Assembly: GCF_900184685.1 (NCBI RefSeq)
Contig: NZ_FXXL01000003.1
Location: forward strand, 124,001-188,000
Length of the DNA stretch: 64,000 bases
From: Butyricimonas sp. Marseille-P3923
Lineage (GTDB): Bacteria; Bacteroidota; Bacteroidia; Bacteroidales; Marinifilaceae
Direction: 5' to 3'
The first letter of the stretch is position 1. Every line of letters begins with the position of its first letter. Made by a program: the position numbers and the translations under genes. Under the pieces are notes generated by a model, which was not told the DNA's origin, did no database searches, and saw only the letters and a program-made list of their open reading frames with translations. Below, one piece after another: positions 47,012 to 55,452 of the stretch.

Positions 47012-47632
47012 TTACAGTCGCGTGAGTTGATAGGTATAGTCCAACGCGTGTACCACCCCGTTCGTCACTTCAATATCGGCGGAGGCGATCGAGGCCATGT
47101 TCCCGCTAACGGGAGCGTGTATTCTTAATCCTTCCGCCCCGATGTCGGGAATACCGCCGTACCCCGATTTCGTCCGGTAAACACGTAGTTCGACACCCGA
47201 TAAAGTTTTTGTCATTGTTCCGCCCGTGAGCGTCCCTTTCACCTCGTGAGCACATTCGGATTTCATCATCTTTCCCGCGATAACATGGGATAAAAGCATC
47301 TCCCGGCACAAGTCAGCCGGAATATCCTTTACCCGGTTATAGACAGGTTCCCAATCATCATCTATCGTTTTCACGAGAAACTGTTCGATAGATAAATTCG
47401 TCACCCCGAAAAACGTGATCTCTTTATACCCGGGGTTCGTCCCGTCGAACACGTCTTTCAGCCCGGCGTGTTCTATCAATATCATCGTGGAATCCCAATC
47501 TCCCGGCTGGCTCTTGAAATACTCCCACATCGTGCAATCGTGCTTCCCGTTCGCCAAACCCGAATCGTGGTAATAATCCTCGCACGAGCAAAGAATACCA
47601 AACAAACCGATTAAAAATATATATCCTTTCAT
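47012..47632 (-). CDS. Fasciclin-domain lipoprotein
   Basis: A 206-residue lipoprotein (lipobox GILCSC near residue 17) with one fasciclin (FAS1)-type domain. Signs are the ITFFGVTNLSIEQFL block near residues 72-86, LLSHVIAG near 113, and the closing TNGVVHALDYTYQL. FAS1 domains mediate adhesion or protein binding. Its place after SusD suggests a surface partner of the SusC/SusD complex. It lies 17 bases from the SusD stop. Confidence 0.8.
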   Translation of the reverse strand: MKGYIFLIGLFGILCSCEDYYHDSGLANGKHDCTMWEYFKSQPGDWDSTMILIEHAGLKDVFDGTNPGYKEITFFGVTNLSIEQFLVKTIDDDWEPVYNRVKDIPADLCREMLLSHVIAGKMMKSECAHEVKGTLTGGTMTKTLSGVELRVYRTKSGYGGIPDIGAEGLRIHAPVSGNMASIASADIEVTNGVVHALDYTYQLTRL

Positions 47633-47649
47633 AATTCCAATATTTTAAA

Positions 47650-49167
47650 TTAATAAGCATAACCATTCGCCTTCCAGTACGGGGTTTGAAGCATTAACGT
47701 GTTGTTAAAGAAAGCCATCTTTCCCACCGGGATAAACAACGCCCCGTCTTTCACGTCCTGTTCGGTCAAAGTCTTGAACTTCCCCCGTAACCTCTCCCGG
47801 TAATCACCGTTTCGCACGCAATCAAAATACCTCATGGATATTCCCTCGCAGAAAAATTCCCGCTCCCGTTCGTCTTGTATCTCGTCTTGCAAATCGACGT
47901 CCGCCCCGGCGTAATCCTTCACCCCCGCGCGGTTACGGATACGGTTCAAGTCAATTCTCGCCCCGGCATAATCCCCCGTCCGTGCCTTGCACTCTGCCCG
48001 CAGCAGGATAATATCCGCCAAGCGGATAATAATTTCATTCGCTTTATAAGACTTTATTTGTCCCTTTTGATTACCTGACTCGTGTATGATAATTTGTTGA
48101 TACTTTCGCACGTAAGCGTTTCCTTTCGTTATCGTGGTGGAAACCTTCGCCATGCTGTCAAGTTTATAAAAATATTCATCCCGTCTTTCATCGTCCGGAT
48201 CGGGGAACATCTTGTAAACGGTCGAGTTGCTTATCAAAAGTCCCCGGCGAGCCGTGGCGGGCGTTGTCAGGGGGACAACAGGCCACCACTGGCAAAATCC
48301 CGCCATGTAAGCGCCCCATCCCTTTTGATCGTACTGGGTGTCTTTAAAGTCACACTCCAAAATACCCTCCCGGCTGTTACCGGGAATTACCGTTTGACAA
48401 ACGTCGTGAATCGTGTTCGCCAAGGCATATGATTTATCGGCAATCACGGAATCACATTCCAGTATCGCCAGTTTTAACAAATCCGGTTCCCCGTTCAACG
48501 CAGCTTTCCACGCGTACAGGTGAGCCAGTATCGCGTGACACGTCCCGGAGGAAACCGCTTGTTTACTCGTTACCGGGTTCCCCTCTATATCTCTTAACTC
48601 GTCCGCCACGGGTAACAAAGTGATCGCCTCCCTTAAATCGACGATACATCGTTCCGCGACCTCCTGCCATGCCGTCCGGCTCTTCATCCCCACGTCTTCC
48701 GCGTGAACTATCAAGGGTACATCTCCCCAGTTCTGCAACATGTAGAAATACACGTAAGCCCGAAGCCCGAGGGCTTGTCCCCGGAAGAAATTGTACTGTT
48801 CTCCCGTGAGGTCGGCACGCTCAATATTATCCAGTATCAGGTTTGCCTCGTTGACCACTTTATACTCGTTGTTCCAATTGATACAGCCATGCGTCTGTGT
48901 CCAACCTCGTGATAAATCGTTGTTGCTCGGGTTCGTCCAAATTCCAAGCACGTCAAAAGGCAATCCCCGGTCACGGTAAACAACAGAACTATTATACGCG
49001 ATGTTGTAGCGAAATGTCGCGTACAAGCCGTGGTTCGCTGCGTCCAAATCACTCGCGTTCTTCCAGTAGTTTAAACTTGTCACTCCCGTGTCGGATTCAA
49101 CCGTCAAGAAGTCATCACAAGATGATAGTGACAACGCCAACAATATAAACATATATATCCTTTTCAT
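47650..49167 (-). CDS. SusD/RagB surface lipoprotein
   Basis: A 505-residue lipoprotein with lipobox LSLSSC (cysteine near residue 17) and a SusD helical fold. The N-terminal VESDTGVTSLNYWKNASDLD is typical, as is the C-terminal DEREREFFCEGISMRYFDCV. It starts 4 bases after the SusC stop, so SusC and SusD are tightly coupled. It captures the ligand for the transporter; the substrate is unknown. Confidence 0.94.
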   Translation of the reverse strand: MKRIYMFILLALSLSSCDDFLTVESDTGVTSLNYWKNASDLDAANHGLYATFRYNIAYNSSVVYRDRGLPFDVLGIWTNPSNNDLSRGWTQTHGCINWNNEYKVVNEANLILDNIERADLTGEQYNFFRGQALGLRAYVYFYMLQNWGDVPLIVHAEDVGMKSRTAWQEVAERCIVDLREAITLLPVADELRDIEGNPVTSKQAVSSGTCHAILAHLYAWKAALNGEPDLLKLAILECDSVIADKSYALANTIHDVCQTVIPGNSREGILECDFKDTQYDQKGWGAYMAGFCQWWPVVPLTTPATARRGLLISNSTVYKMFPDPDDERRDEYFYKLDSMAKVSTTITKGNAYVRKYQQIIIHESGNQKGQIKSYKANEIIIRLADIILLRAECKARTGDYAGARIDLNRIRNRAGVKDYAGADVDLQDEIQDEREREFFCEGISMRYFDCVRNGDYRERLRGKFKTLTEQDVKDGALFIPVGKMAFFNNTLMLQTPYWKANGYAY

Positions 49168-49171
49168 ACCT

Positions 49172-52100
49172 TTAAAATATCGCGGTTATACCAAGTGTCA
49201 ATTTCCGGTTCAAGGGATAATTACCGAGATTATCCACGCCCGTCATTATATTTACAGATTCCGGGTCTGCACCGGAATAATTCGTTACGGTGAAGAGATT
49301 TTCCCCCGAAACAAATACACGAAGCCCGAAACCTACTTTTTTCTTCCACCTCTCCGGCAACGTGTACCCGATAGAGAACGTTTTCAATTTTATATAACTG
49401 ACATCTTCCACGTTAGCGGTCGTGTAAGAATTAAAACTACCTAACCCGCCTTCTAGCCGATTCATCGGGAAATCCGTTTTGTCACCGGGTTTCTGCCAGA
49501 AAGAAACGTTGTTTAAATCAACATACACGGGGGTAACGCTATCATCCGGCGTTAGCCCGATGATGGTTCCAACCGAAGCCCCGCGAGCCGCGTTCAAGAT
49601 ATGTCGGCTAATCACGAAATTGAATAACACGTTCAGGTCGAACCCTTTCCATTCCAAGGATGTGATAATACCACCCTGCGCGATGGGGGCAGGTGCGCCA
49701 GCGTAAACGCGGTCGTCCGAGTTTACCACCCCGTCACCGTTCACGTCATACACTACCCGATCTCCCGCCCGGTAATGTTGCGTGTTTCCATTACTCGCGA
49801 GAGGGGTATCCTTCCCGTTTATGAACATTCTCGGCACGTCTTTATCGTCGTTATAAATTCCCCCGGTTTTCAACACGTGAAGACCGTTCAACGCTTTCCC
49901 GATGATATTGAGGTTTGTCGTGTTATCTTCCGTTAGAAAATCCCGCTTGTTCTCGCTTTTTTCAAGCCGGTTCCAGTTCCGGGCGATGTTAAACGATATA
50001 TTCCAGTTCAACTTCTCGCTCCTGATGGCGTTCCATTTCACCTCTAGCTCGATCCCCTCGTTGCTGATCGCGTAAGCGTTGCGCCATTGTCGATTGAAAG
50101 CGGAATAATTACCGGGCAACATCACGGGATAAAGTAATTTGTCCGTGTAGCGGTAATAATAATCCACGACAACCCCGAAACGATGATCGAAGAAATCCAA
50201 GTCCAAGCCGAAATCGTATTGCCCCGTTTCCTCCCACGTCAGGTATTTATTGCTTAATCCCCTCGACAAATCGGGATGGATGGTCGGGTTGCCGAGGTAA
50301 GGATCACCCGGAGAAAAAGAGCCTTGCGCGATATACGGCTGATCGAACTGCTTGCCCGATTTCCCGTAAGAAACCCGGAGTTTTCCATGATCAAGTATTC
50401 CCTTGCTCCAATCCATGAAAGGCTCCTCGCTGAACGTCCACGCCACGGCGTAGGAGGGAAATGTTCCCCATCGCACGTTTTCCCCGAACTTTGAACTGGC
50501 GTCCCGGCGTAACGTGACAGCAAGGAAATACCTCTCGAGATAGTTGTAATTCAAACGCCCGAACACGCCCACGCTCGTGCTTACTTCACGTCCGGTCGTG
50601 CCGTCCTTTAACGCCCTGTTCTCGTTCACGTTATAAACATTACCGAACCAAGAAATGTAATGTATTAAATCAGAAGGAGAATCTTTACCCCACGTCCCGA
50701 TCGAGTTTCTCTCGTCTTTCTGCACCGACAAACCGAGTAGAACGTCAACCGTGTGTTTTTCAACAAACGTGTGCCTGTAAGTCAAAAGGTCCTCGTTCAG
50801 CAACGTTAAATTTCTCTCGACCTGACCGGAAGAATAGCTTTCCCCGTACTCGTCCAAACCCGAGGGCAAGAAAAGATTTTGATTTTGCTGCGTGAAATCC
50901 AACGCCACGGAAGACTTTAATTTTAACCCTTTCACGATCTCGAGAGATAAATCCAAGGAGGTTCGTACCCGGTAGGACTCGTTGTCCTCTTTTATCGTGT
51001 TGAAACGCTTTATCATTTCATCAAAGGCAGGCGTACCCTCGCCCGGCAATATCGTTGACGTGGTTAGCAACTCTTCGGGTATCTGTTCCAGTTCCTCCCC
51101 GGACGTGAAACCCGTGTAAGCCGTCAAGCGAGAAGCCCGTTTACGTCCCGTCCGGGCAAGGTAAAAGCGCACGTTGCTCTCGACTTTCGGCAAGGGCTTG
51201 ATAAAGAAATTCGCCAGCAGGTTCACCCGGTCAAATCCCGTGTTCCTCAGTACCCCGGACTCGTCATAATACCCTAATCCCACGTTATAAGCAACGTTTG
51301 ACGTCCCCCCGCTTAACTGCAAGTTCGCGTTCAGTACCTTGGCGGTTCTGAAATAATACTTGAAGAAATTCGTGGAATTGTTGTAGAAAGGGTTCAAACT
51401 ATCCTGATAGGCGGCGATACCCGCCCCGTCACCTTTATTCCAGAAGTAATTGTAGTGCATGTTCTCGTTGTACGACTCCCGGTACGAGTTAACGTACTTG
51501 TACGTGTTTGTCGAGACATCGAAATAGGCTTGTTGGAAATCCCGTAACGCCTCCAAGCGCAGTTTTCTCTCGGCGTTTCCCCCGGTTAGTTCCGGCAAAG
51601 AGGGGTCAAAACTCCACGTGTGGGAAAAATTAACGCTTATCTTCGCCCTTTGGTTCAAACGCCCGCTCTTCGTTGTCACGAGCATCACCCCGTTGGCGGC
51701 ACGTGAACCGTAAATAGCCGCGGAAGCGGCATCCTTTAACACCTGTATGCTCTCGATGTCGTTCGGGTCGATCTCCGCTAGGGTGTTCGTTCCCGTGACG
51801 GGCGAGGTGAAAGATTGCATCGGTACGCCGTCAATCACCCACAGGGGATTGGAAAATCGTTGTTCCCCGGCGATGTCAAAAGAATTGTATCCCCGAACGT
51901 TTATCGACGTTCCCCCGCCGCCGGGCGCACCCGTCATGTTGGTGACGTTCATTCCCGAAACCCTGCCTTGCAGCAGGTTCGCGATGGAGGGAGAGGGTAT
52001 ATCTTTTATGTCTTCCCCGCTGACGGTACTCATGGCTCCCACCACTTCCCGCCTCCGTTGCGTCCCGTAAGCGATAACCGTCACCTCGTCCAAACTTGAC

Positions 52101-52507
52101 GTTTCCTCTTTCATGCGGATAGTCAACAATTTTCCCGCCTCGAATTTCGCTTTTACCGTTTTAAAGCCGATAAATGAAAATACCAACACGCCCTTTTCGC
52201 GGGGCAACTTCAACGTGAAATTTCCTCCCGTGTCCGTGGTTACTCCTAGCCTCGTTGAATCCAACAACACAGTCACCCCCGGCATGGGCTGCCCCTTCTC
52301 GTCCATCACCCTACCTTTTATTATATTCTCTTTTACTACCGTGCTGTCCCGTGCCGGAACTGCGTTCGCTAACAAGGATAAGCAACAAAGCAAGGGTAAA
52401 AGCAGCATTTTCAGGTAAATCGCTGCCGTGACCTCTCGCGGTGAACGAGTTTTGACTTTGGCACGTGATTTACGGCTGTACATTTTTCTTTCTGTTTTTT
52501 TCTTCAT
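49172..52507 (-). CDS. SusC/RagA TonB-linked outer-membrane receptor without STN domain
   Basis: A 1,111-residue transporter. A long basic N-terminus precedes the signal segment (about 33-50). The carboxypeptidase-D regulatory domain (about 63-140), plug (LKDAASAAIYGSRAANGVML near 257) and beta-barrel ending in LGITAIF follow. Unlike the SusC at 13417 it lacks the STN signalling domain, and no sigma/anti-sigma pair lies next to it. Control may come from elsewhere or from the hairpin at 52543-52583. Substrate unknown. Confidence 0.94.
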   Translation of the reverse strand: MKKKTERKMYSRKSRAKVKTRSPREVTAAIYLKMLLLPLLCCLSLLANAVPARDSTVVKENIIKGRVMDEKGQPMPGVTVLLDSTRLGVTTDTGGNFTLKLPREKGVLVFSFIGFKTVKAKFEAGKLLTIRMKEETSSLDEVTVIAYGTQRRREVVGAMSTVSGEDIKDIPSPSIANLLQGRVSGMNVTNMTGAPGGGGTSINVRGYNSFDIAGEQRFSNPLWVIDGVPMQSFTSPVTGTNTLAEIDPNDIESIQVLKDAASAAIYGSRAANGVMLVTTKSGRLNQRAKISVNFSHTWSFDPSLPELTGGNAERKLRLEALRDFQQAYFDVSTNTYKYVNSYRESYNENMHYNYFWNKGDGAGIAAYQDSLNPFYNNSTNFFKYYFRTAKVLNANLQLSGGTSNVAYNVGLGYYDESGVLRNTGFDRVNLLANFFIKPLPKVESNVRFYLARTGRKRASRLTAYTGFTSGEELEQIPEELLTTSTILPGEGTPAFDEMIKRFNTIKEDNESYRVRTSLDLSLEIVKGLKLKSSVALDFTQQNQNLFLPSGLDEYGESYSSGQVERNLTLLNEDLLTYRHTFVEKHTVDVLLGLSVQKDERNSIGTWGKDSPSDLIHYISWFGNVYNVNENRALKDGTTGREVSTSVGVFGRLNYNYLERYFLAVTLRRDASSKFGENVRWGTFPSYAVAWTFSEEPFMDWSKGILDHGKLRVSYGKSGKQFDQPYIAQGSFSPGDPYLGNPTIHPDLSRGLSNKYLTWEETGQYDFGLDLDFFDHRFGVVVDYYYRYTDKLLYPVMLPGNYSAFNRQWRNAYAISNEGIELEVKWNAIRSEKLNWNISFNIARNWNRLEKSENKRDFLTEDNTTNLNIIGKALNGLHVLKTGGIYNDDKDVPRMFINGKDTPLASNGNTQHYRAGDRVVYDVNGDGVVNSDDRVYAGAPAPIAQGGIITSLEWKGFDLNVLFNFVISRHILNAARGASVGTIIGLTPDDSVTPVYVDLNNVSFWQKPGDKTDFPMNRLEGGLGSFNSYTTANVEDVSYIKLKTFSIGYTLPERWKKKVGFGLRVFVSGENLFTVTNYSGADPESVNIMTGVDNLGNYPLNRKLTLGITAIF

Positions 52508-52542
52508 AACTTTAGACGTTAATTTATTAGTAATTAATACCG

Positions 52543-52583
52543 GGGGGAAGTCGCGAAGCGGTCAACTTTAGACAACTTCCCCC
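52543..52583 (-). terminator. Hairpin between the 155-residue gene and SusC2
   Basis: GGGGGAAGT (52543-52551) pairs with ACTTCCCCC (52575-52583). On the minus strand no T-run follows, so read-through control or mRNA processing is more likely than full termination. Confidence 0.5.
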
Positions 52584-52589
52584 TTTTCT

Positions 52590-53057
52590 TTATTCCTCCT
52601 TTTCGTGGGCAAGGAATTGTTTTATTTCAATCTCGTTTATTTCTCCCTCTTTAAAATCATTCGGGTAGCAGATTTGCATCACGTGTGCCAAAGCCTTTAA
52701 ATGGCTGTTCGTGTAATAGTAATAGTGCGTTGTCAACTCTTTAAATTTTGTAAGTTGAAATATAAATTGACTGTACGCGGACAAGTGCGTGTTCATCCGG
52801 TGTTTAACCTTTCTTTCTCCCTCCTTTTCGGTAAAATAAAACCCGAACACGTTTAATACTTCCATGTAGTGTACTTCCATATTGGAGTAGCACAATGTAC
52901 CTAGTAATTTGTTTATCTTTCTCAATGAACCAAATAGTATATGTAACTTCTCGATTTCTGATTCCTCAAAACGAGTAGCAGGACAAAGCAACATGGCTTC
53001 ATTTAAGAAGAATTTTTTTAATTCTTCATCACTCATAATTTCGTGGTCTTTTTTCAT
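52590..53057 (-). CDS. Uncharacterised soluble protein upstream of SusC2
   Basis: A 155-residue acidic, probably all-helical protein with no signal peptide or membrane segment. I do not recognise the family. Features are MSDEELKKFFLNEAMLL at the start and a Tyr-rich THYYYYTNSH near residue 110. It lies 82 bases before the SusC2 start on the same strand with a hairpin between, so it could be co-transcribed or regulate the operon. No DNA-binding motif is visible. Confidence 0.6.
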   Translation of the reverse strand: MKKDHEIMSDEELKKFFLNEAMLLCPATRFEESEIEKLHILFGSLRKINKLLGTLCYSNMEVHYMEVLNVFGFYFTEKEGERKVKHRMNTHLSAYSQFIFQLTKFKELTTHYYYYTNSHLKALAHVMQICYPNDFKEGEINEIEIKQFLAHEKEE

Positions 53058-53116
53058 TTCATTGATTTTTGATTAAATTTTAGTAATAAATAATATAAAG
53101 CGCTTTAAAATTATTT

Positions 53117-53148
53117 TTGTAATAGTTTTTTCTTCTCAATTAAATTTG
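53117..53148 (+). promoter_or_regulatory. Promoter of the first XRE gene
   Basis: -33 TTG at 53117-53119 and -7 TAAATTTG at 53141-53148, spacing 21; start codon at 53217. Confidence 0.6.
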
Positions 53149-53216
53149 TAATACTATGCTATAGCTGGGCGGATTGTATTTGAAATATCTCGTTATTCGT
53201 GTATTAATTTTTAGAT

Positions 53217-53438
53217 ATGAAAACAGAGATAGATTTATATGTGATTGATAAGGTACGTGAATACAGATTGAAAGCTGACCATACTCAAGAATCTCTTTCT
53301 TACGCTTTAGGGTATTCTCGAACATTTATTAGTAATTTCGAGAATGGTTCCAAAAAGTTTAATATCAATCAACTTAATAAGATTGCCCGAGTTCTTAAAT
53401 GTTCACCAAAAGATTTCTTGCCACAAGACCCGCTATAA
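53217..53438 (+). CDS. XRE-family transcriptional regulator, short
   Basis: A 73-residue protein made almost wholly of one Cro/C1-type HTH (YRLKADHTQESLSYALGYSR ... ISNFENGSKK, residues about 16-48), ending KDFLPQDPL. It is a likely DNA-binding regulator. Its sequence parallels the start of the XRE gene at 53892 (both begin with ...TEI-L-I--KV-E-R), suggesting an old duplication. The gene ends just short of the T-run where the opposing small RNA would terminate. Confidence 0.85.
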   Translation: MKTEIDLYVIDKVREYRLKADHTQESLSYALGYSRTFISNFENGSKKFNINQLNKIARVLKCSPKDFLPQDPL

Positions 53439-53447
53439 TTTGCCAAT

Positions 53448-53645
53448 AAAAAAAGAACTGTTATACCATTCTGTAAGTAGGTATCGGCAAGACCCTTTCC
53501 AGCAGTTTGAATACAACAGTTCATACCATAGTATGAAACTATTGCTACAACCCGCTGAAAAGTATTATTTTGCCGATTTTACTTACAAGGTCGATACAAT
53601 AACTTCAAATATTTCATGCGGACTCTTCCGCACCTAATTTTTCAA
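53448..53645 (-). ncRNA. Candidate structured small RNA, about 195 nt
   Basis: A perfect minus-strand promoter (53652-53682) would start an RNA near 53645 ending in a T-run at 53454-53448. The transcript folds into a long irregular rod. Outer pairs are GAA..GTTAT (53455-53464) with ATAAC..TTC (53599-53606). The middle stem is GTAAGTA (53473-53479) with TACTTAC (53580-53586) and ATCGGCAA (53483-53490) with TTGCCGAT (53570-53577). Inner pairs are CAGC/GCTG and CATAC-CATA-GTATG (plus-strand letters). A separate GCGGA/TCCGC hairpin sits near the 5' end. Shape and size recall 6S RNA, but I cannot assign it. The only frame across it (plus strand, 53344-53637) is not gene-like. Confidence 0.6.
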
Positions 53646-53651
53646 CTTCTG

Positions 53652-53682
53652 CAAATATAAAATATTTTTTACAAAAATCAAA
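53652..53682 (-). promoter_or_regulatory. Promoter of the candidate small RNA
   Basis: Minus strand: -33 TTTG at 53682-53679 and -7 TATATTTG at 53659-53652, spacing exactly 19. Confidence 0.7.
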
Positions 53683-53820
53683 CATTTAATCTCTTTATGG
53701 CTATGTTCTCATAAAAATTCTTCTTTTAAATAGGCAAAAAGAAACGGTTCTACCTTTCCCGTGTAGTTTATTACTTTTGAACTAGACTATAAAAGTACGT
53801 TATTAACTTCAAACGCAAAT

Positions 53821-53848
53821 ATATGGTATAATTATTATTATACCATAT
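53821..53848. promoter_or_regulatory. Palindrome upstream of the second XRE gene
   Basis: ATATGGTATAAT-TATT-ATTATACCATAT is a perfect 12+12 bp palindrome 44 bases before the XRE start, a likely self-operator. A perfect -7 box (TACTTTTG, 53772-53779) lies upstream of it. Confidence 0.55.
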
Positions 53849-53891
53849 ATTGTATGAAAAATCTTTCCTTTAGGATAAATTTATTTTTGAA

Positions 53892-54320
53892 ATGGAAACT
53901 ACAAAGAAACCCAAAGAGATAAAAAAGACTGAAATTGAATTATTTATAATCAATAAGGTAAAAGAGTTAAGAGAAGCAAAGAAAATCGGTCAAAAAAGAT
54001 TATCTTTGGAATTGAAATTGTCAATTTCTTACGTGGGGCAAGCTGAAGATGTTTATAACGATGCAAAGTATAACTTTAATCACTTGAACGAGATTGCAAG
54101 GTTTTTCAACGTTCCTTTCTCTTATTTCTTTCCCGAATTTCATCTTGAAAAAGATTGTATAGAAGATTATTTGGGAAAACACCCTAAGGTAAAAGCTAGG
54201 TACGAAAAAATGGCTAAGAACTACGAGGAAAAAGAGCGAAAGAAACTTGAAGAAAAGGAGAGGAAGAAAGCAGAGAAAGTTGCGGCAAAGAAAAAAGCCG
54301 TGAAAACGAAGAAGAAATAG
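53892..54320 (+). CDS. XRE-like regulator with Lys/Glu-rich tail
   Basis: A 142-residue protein: an N-terminal Cro/C1-like HTH (about residues 14-80, IGQKRLSLELKLSISYVGQA) and a highly charged Lys/Glu tail (about 110-142) likely to be helical or disordered. A probable regulator that may bind the palindrome at 53821. Codon use is AT-rich like the rest of the island. A TATTTTTG at 53882 is too close to the start to be its promoter unless translation begins leaderless. Confidence 0.75.
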   Translation: METTKKPKEIKKTEIELFIINKVKELREAKKIGQKRLSLELKLSISYVGQAEDVYNDAKYNFNHLNEIARFFNVPFSYFFPEFHLEKDCIEDYLGKHPKVKARYEKMAKNYEEKERKKLEEKERKKAEKVAAKKKAVKTKKK

Positions 54321-54328
54321 AAGATTTC

Positions 54329-54451
54329 ATGCAGGGCGAGAATTTTTTGGCTTATAACTCCGAGTATCTAAAAAAGATAGATTTCAGTAGAGATTATGAA
54401 ATAACAAGAGAGGGCAATTATGATGTGACCCCGAAAAGTTGGACGGTTTAA
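54329..54451 (+). pseudogene. Truncated gene fragment ending in an IS-end-like sequence
   Basis: A 40-codon frame (MQGENFLAYNSEYLKKIDFS...) reads like the beginning of a real gene. At codon 33 it runs into TGACCCCGAAAAGTTGGAC (54426-54444) and stops soon after. Its natural partner is unknown. It starts 8 bases after the XRE stop, so the pair may once have been an operon. Confidence 0.5.
54426..54444. mobile_element. IS3/IS150-like terminal inverted-repeat remnant
   Basis: TGACCCCGAAAAGTTGGAC resembles the TGACCCC-AAAAGTTGGACA-type ends of IS3-family elements. No transposase or second end is found nearby, so it is a scar or solo end. It separates two broken genes. Confidence 0.45.
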
Positions 54452-54494
54452 CACTATCATGATACTCTTTTAGATTGGAATAAAGCTCGGTATT

Positions 54495-54845
54495 TCATCG
54501 GGCTATTTCCTGTAAGAATAGAGCATTTACATTCATTCTCTTTACAGGCTTACTTACTTTCTCTATTAATGTTTTAGCTGTAAAGTCTTTATCTTCTGCT
54601 TTCAATTCTATTATTTGGTCATTATACGTTTTTGATTTGTTGATAATGAGTTTTTCAATTTCTTGCCTGTTCGGGCAGTTGGGTTTGGGTTTATTCTTAT
54701 TGAAATCCCAATATTTGGGATTAATGGAAATACCTAGACTTACATATTTCTTTTTTCCGTCTTTACAAACACGAATCATTAATGGGTGTTCACCGTTTGC
54801 AAGTGTTTTTGATTTGTAACACAAGATGTTAATGCCTGTACTCAT
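54495..54845 (-). pseudogene. Tyrosine-recombinase N-terminal fragment
   Basis: 116 codons of the arm-type DNA-binding and early core-binding region of a Bacteroidetes integrase (MSTGINILCYKSKTLANGEH ... LMIRVCKDGKKKYVSLGISI). An in-frame TGA at 54495 follows LFLQEIAR. Beyond it the same frame continues plausibly (NTELYSNLKEYHDSVK) until the IS-like end at 54444. No catalytic domain remains. It lies just downstream of the broken tRNA-like gene, the usual arrangement for an element inserted in a tRNA 3' end. Confidence 0.75.
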
Positions 54846-54915
54846 GCTGATTTTTGGTTTAACTCTTGGTTTAACTTTCAGTTGAAATTGGCAGTAAAAA
54901 CCATATAAAAACAAA

Positions 54916-54949
54916 AAAGCAGTTACATTGTTGATTTTGTAACTGCTTT
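54916..54949 (-). terminator. Terminator after the tRNA-like gene
   Basis: AAAGCAGTTACA (54916-54927) pairs perfectly with TGTAACTGCTTT (54938-54949). On the minus strand TTTTTTGTTTTT follows. Confidence 0.85.
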
Positions 54950-54958
54950 ATTTTCAAG

Positions 54959-55064
54959 TGGTCCCACTTGGGCTTGAACCAAGGACCCCCTGATTATGAG
55001 CAGTTGGCTCTCTTCGGTCATCGAAAGCTTCGCTTTCTCTGACTACCAGCTGATCTATAGGACT
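54959..55064 (-). pseudogene. Degenerate tRNA-Met(CAU)-like gene with extra hairpin
   Basis: Minus strand: acceptor AGTCCTA (55064-55058) pairs, one mismatch, with TGGGACC (54966-54960). The D arm starts GATCAGCTGGTAG. The anticodon loop is CTCATAA, and the T arm CTTGGTTCAAGCCCAAG is perfect. Between D arm and anticodon arm lie about 30 extra bases containing GAAAGC-GAA-GCTTTC, and the anticodon stem is damaged. It is 106 bases rather than about 76. Probably a disrupted attachment-site copy of a tRNA-Met gene. Confidence 0.65.
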
Positions 55065-55066
55065 TT

Positions 55067-55452
55067 ATAGATTTTGAATAGGATAATTAAATCTATAAGT
55101 AATTATACGGTTGACGTTTTGGTTGACTTTTGATCAACTAGAACTTGATTAATACTATTAATGAACTCTCTCTTATTGAATCTCAAATATAAGTAACATA
55201 TAGCTTATATACAAGCAACTTACCACTAAATTATGGTGGTTAGAATATGATTTTTATACACATATTTTCTGTATTAATTGGTAATGTAATAGGAATCAAA
55301 TTTTATGCACATATCTAATTGAAACACGTAAGCTGGTGTAAAATTATCAACTTCTATATACAATTCAATCTTTTCAAATTTTCCACCACGATATAAAAAG
55401 GGATGACAAACCGAAGTCTATCACCCCCTCACGCCATACTAGCACACGCTAA
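55067..55452. other. Gene-free AT-rich stretch
   Basis: No reading frame is convincing. It contains the first 55-bp palindrome (55334-55388) and a short ACCAC..GTGGT palindrome near 55235. A C-rich patch at 55420-55450 follows the palindrome and precedes the end of the DUF4595 gene. Confidence 0.5.
55334..55388 (+). repeat. 55-bp island palindrome, copy A
   Basis: Begins TGGTGTAAAATT and ends AAATTTTCCACCA, with TATATA at positions 22-27. One of six related elements, followed by GATATAAA. It lies downstream of the DUF4595 gene and on the opposite strand to it. Confidence 0.85.

Noticed and set aside
53344-53637. 97-codon plus-strand frame
   Set aside because: Starts inside the XRE gene in another frame and crosses the highly structured RNA region; no protein-like features.
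53217-54451. Retron or diversity-generating element around the structured RNA
   Set aside because: No reverse transcriptase or variable-repeat pair is visible nearby.
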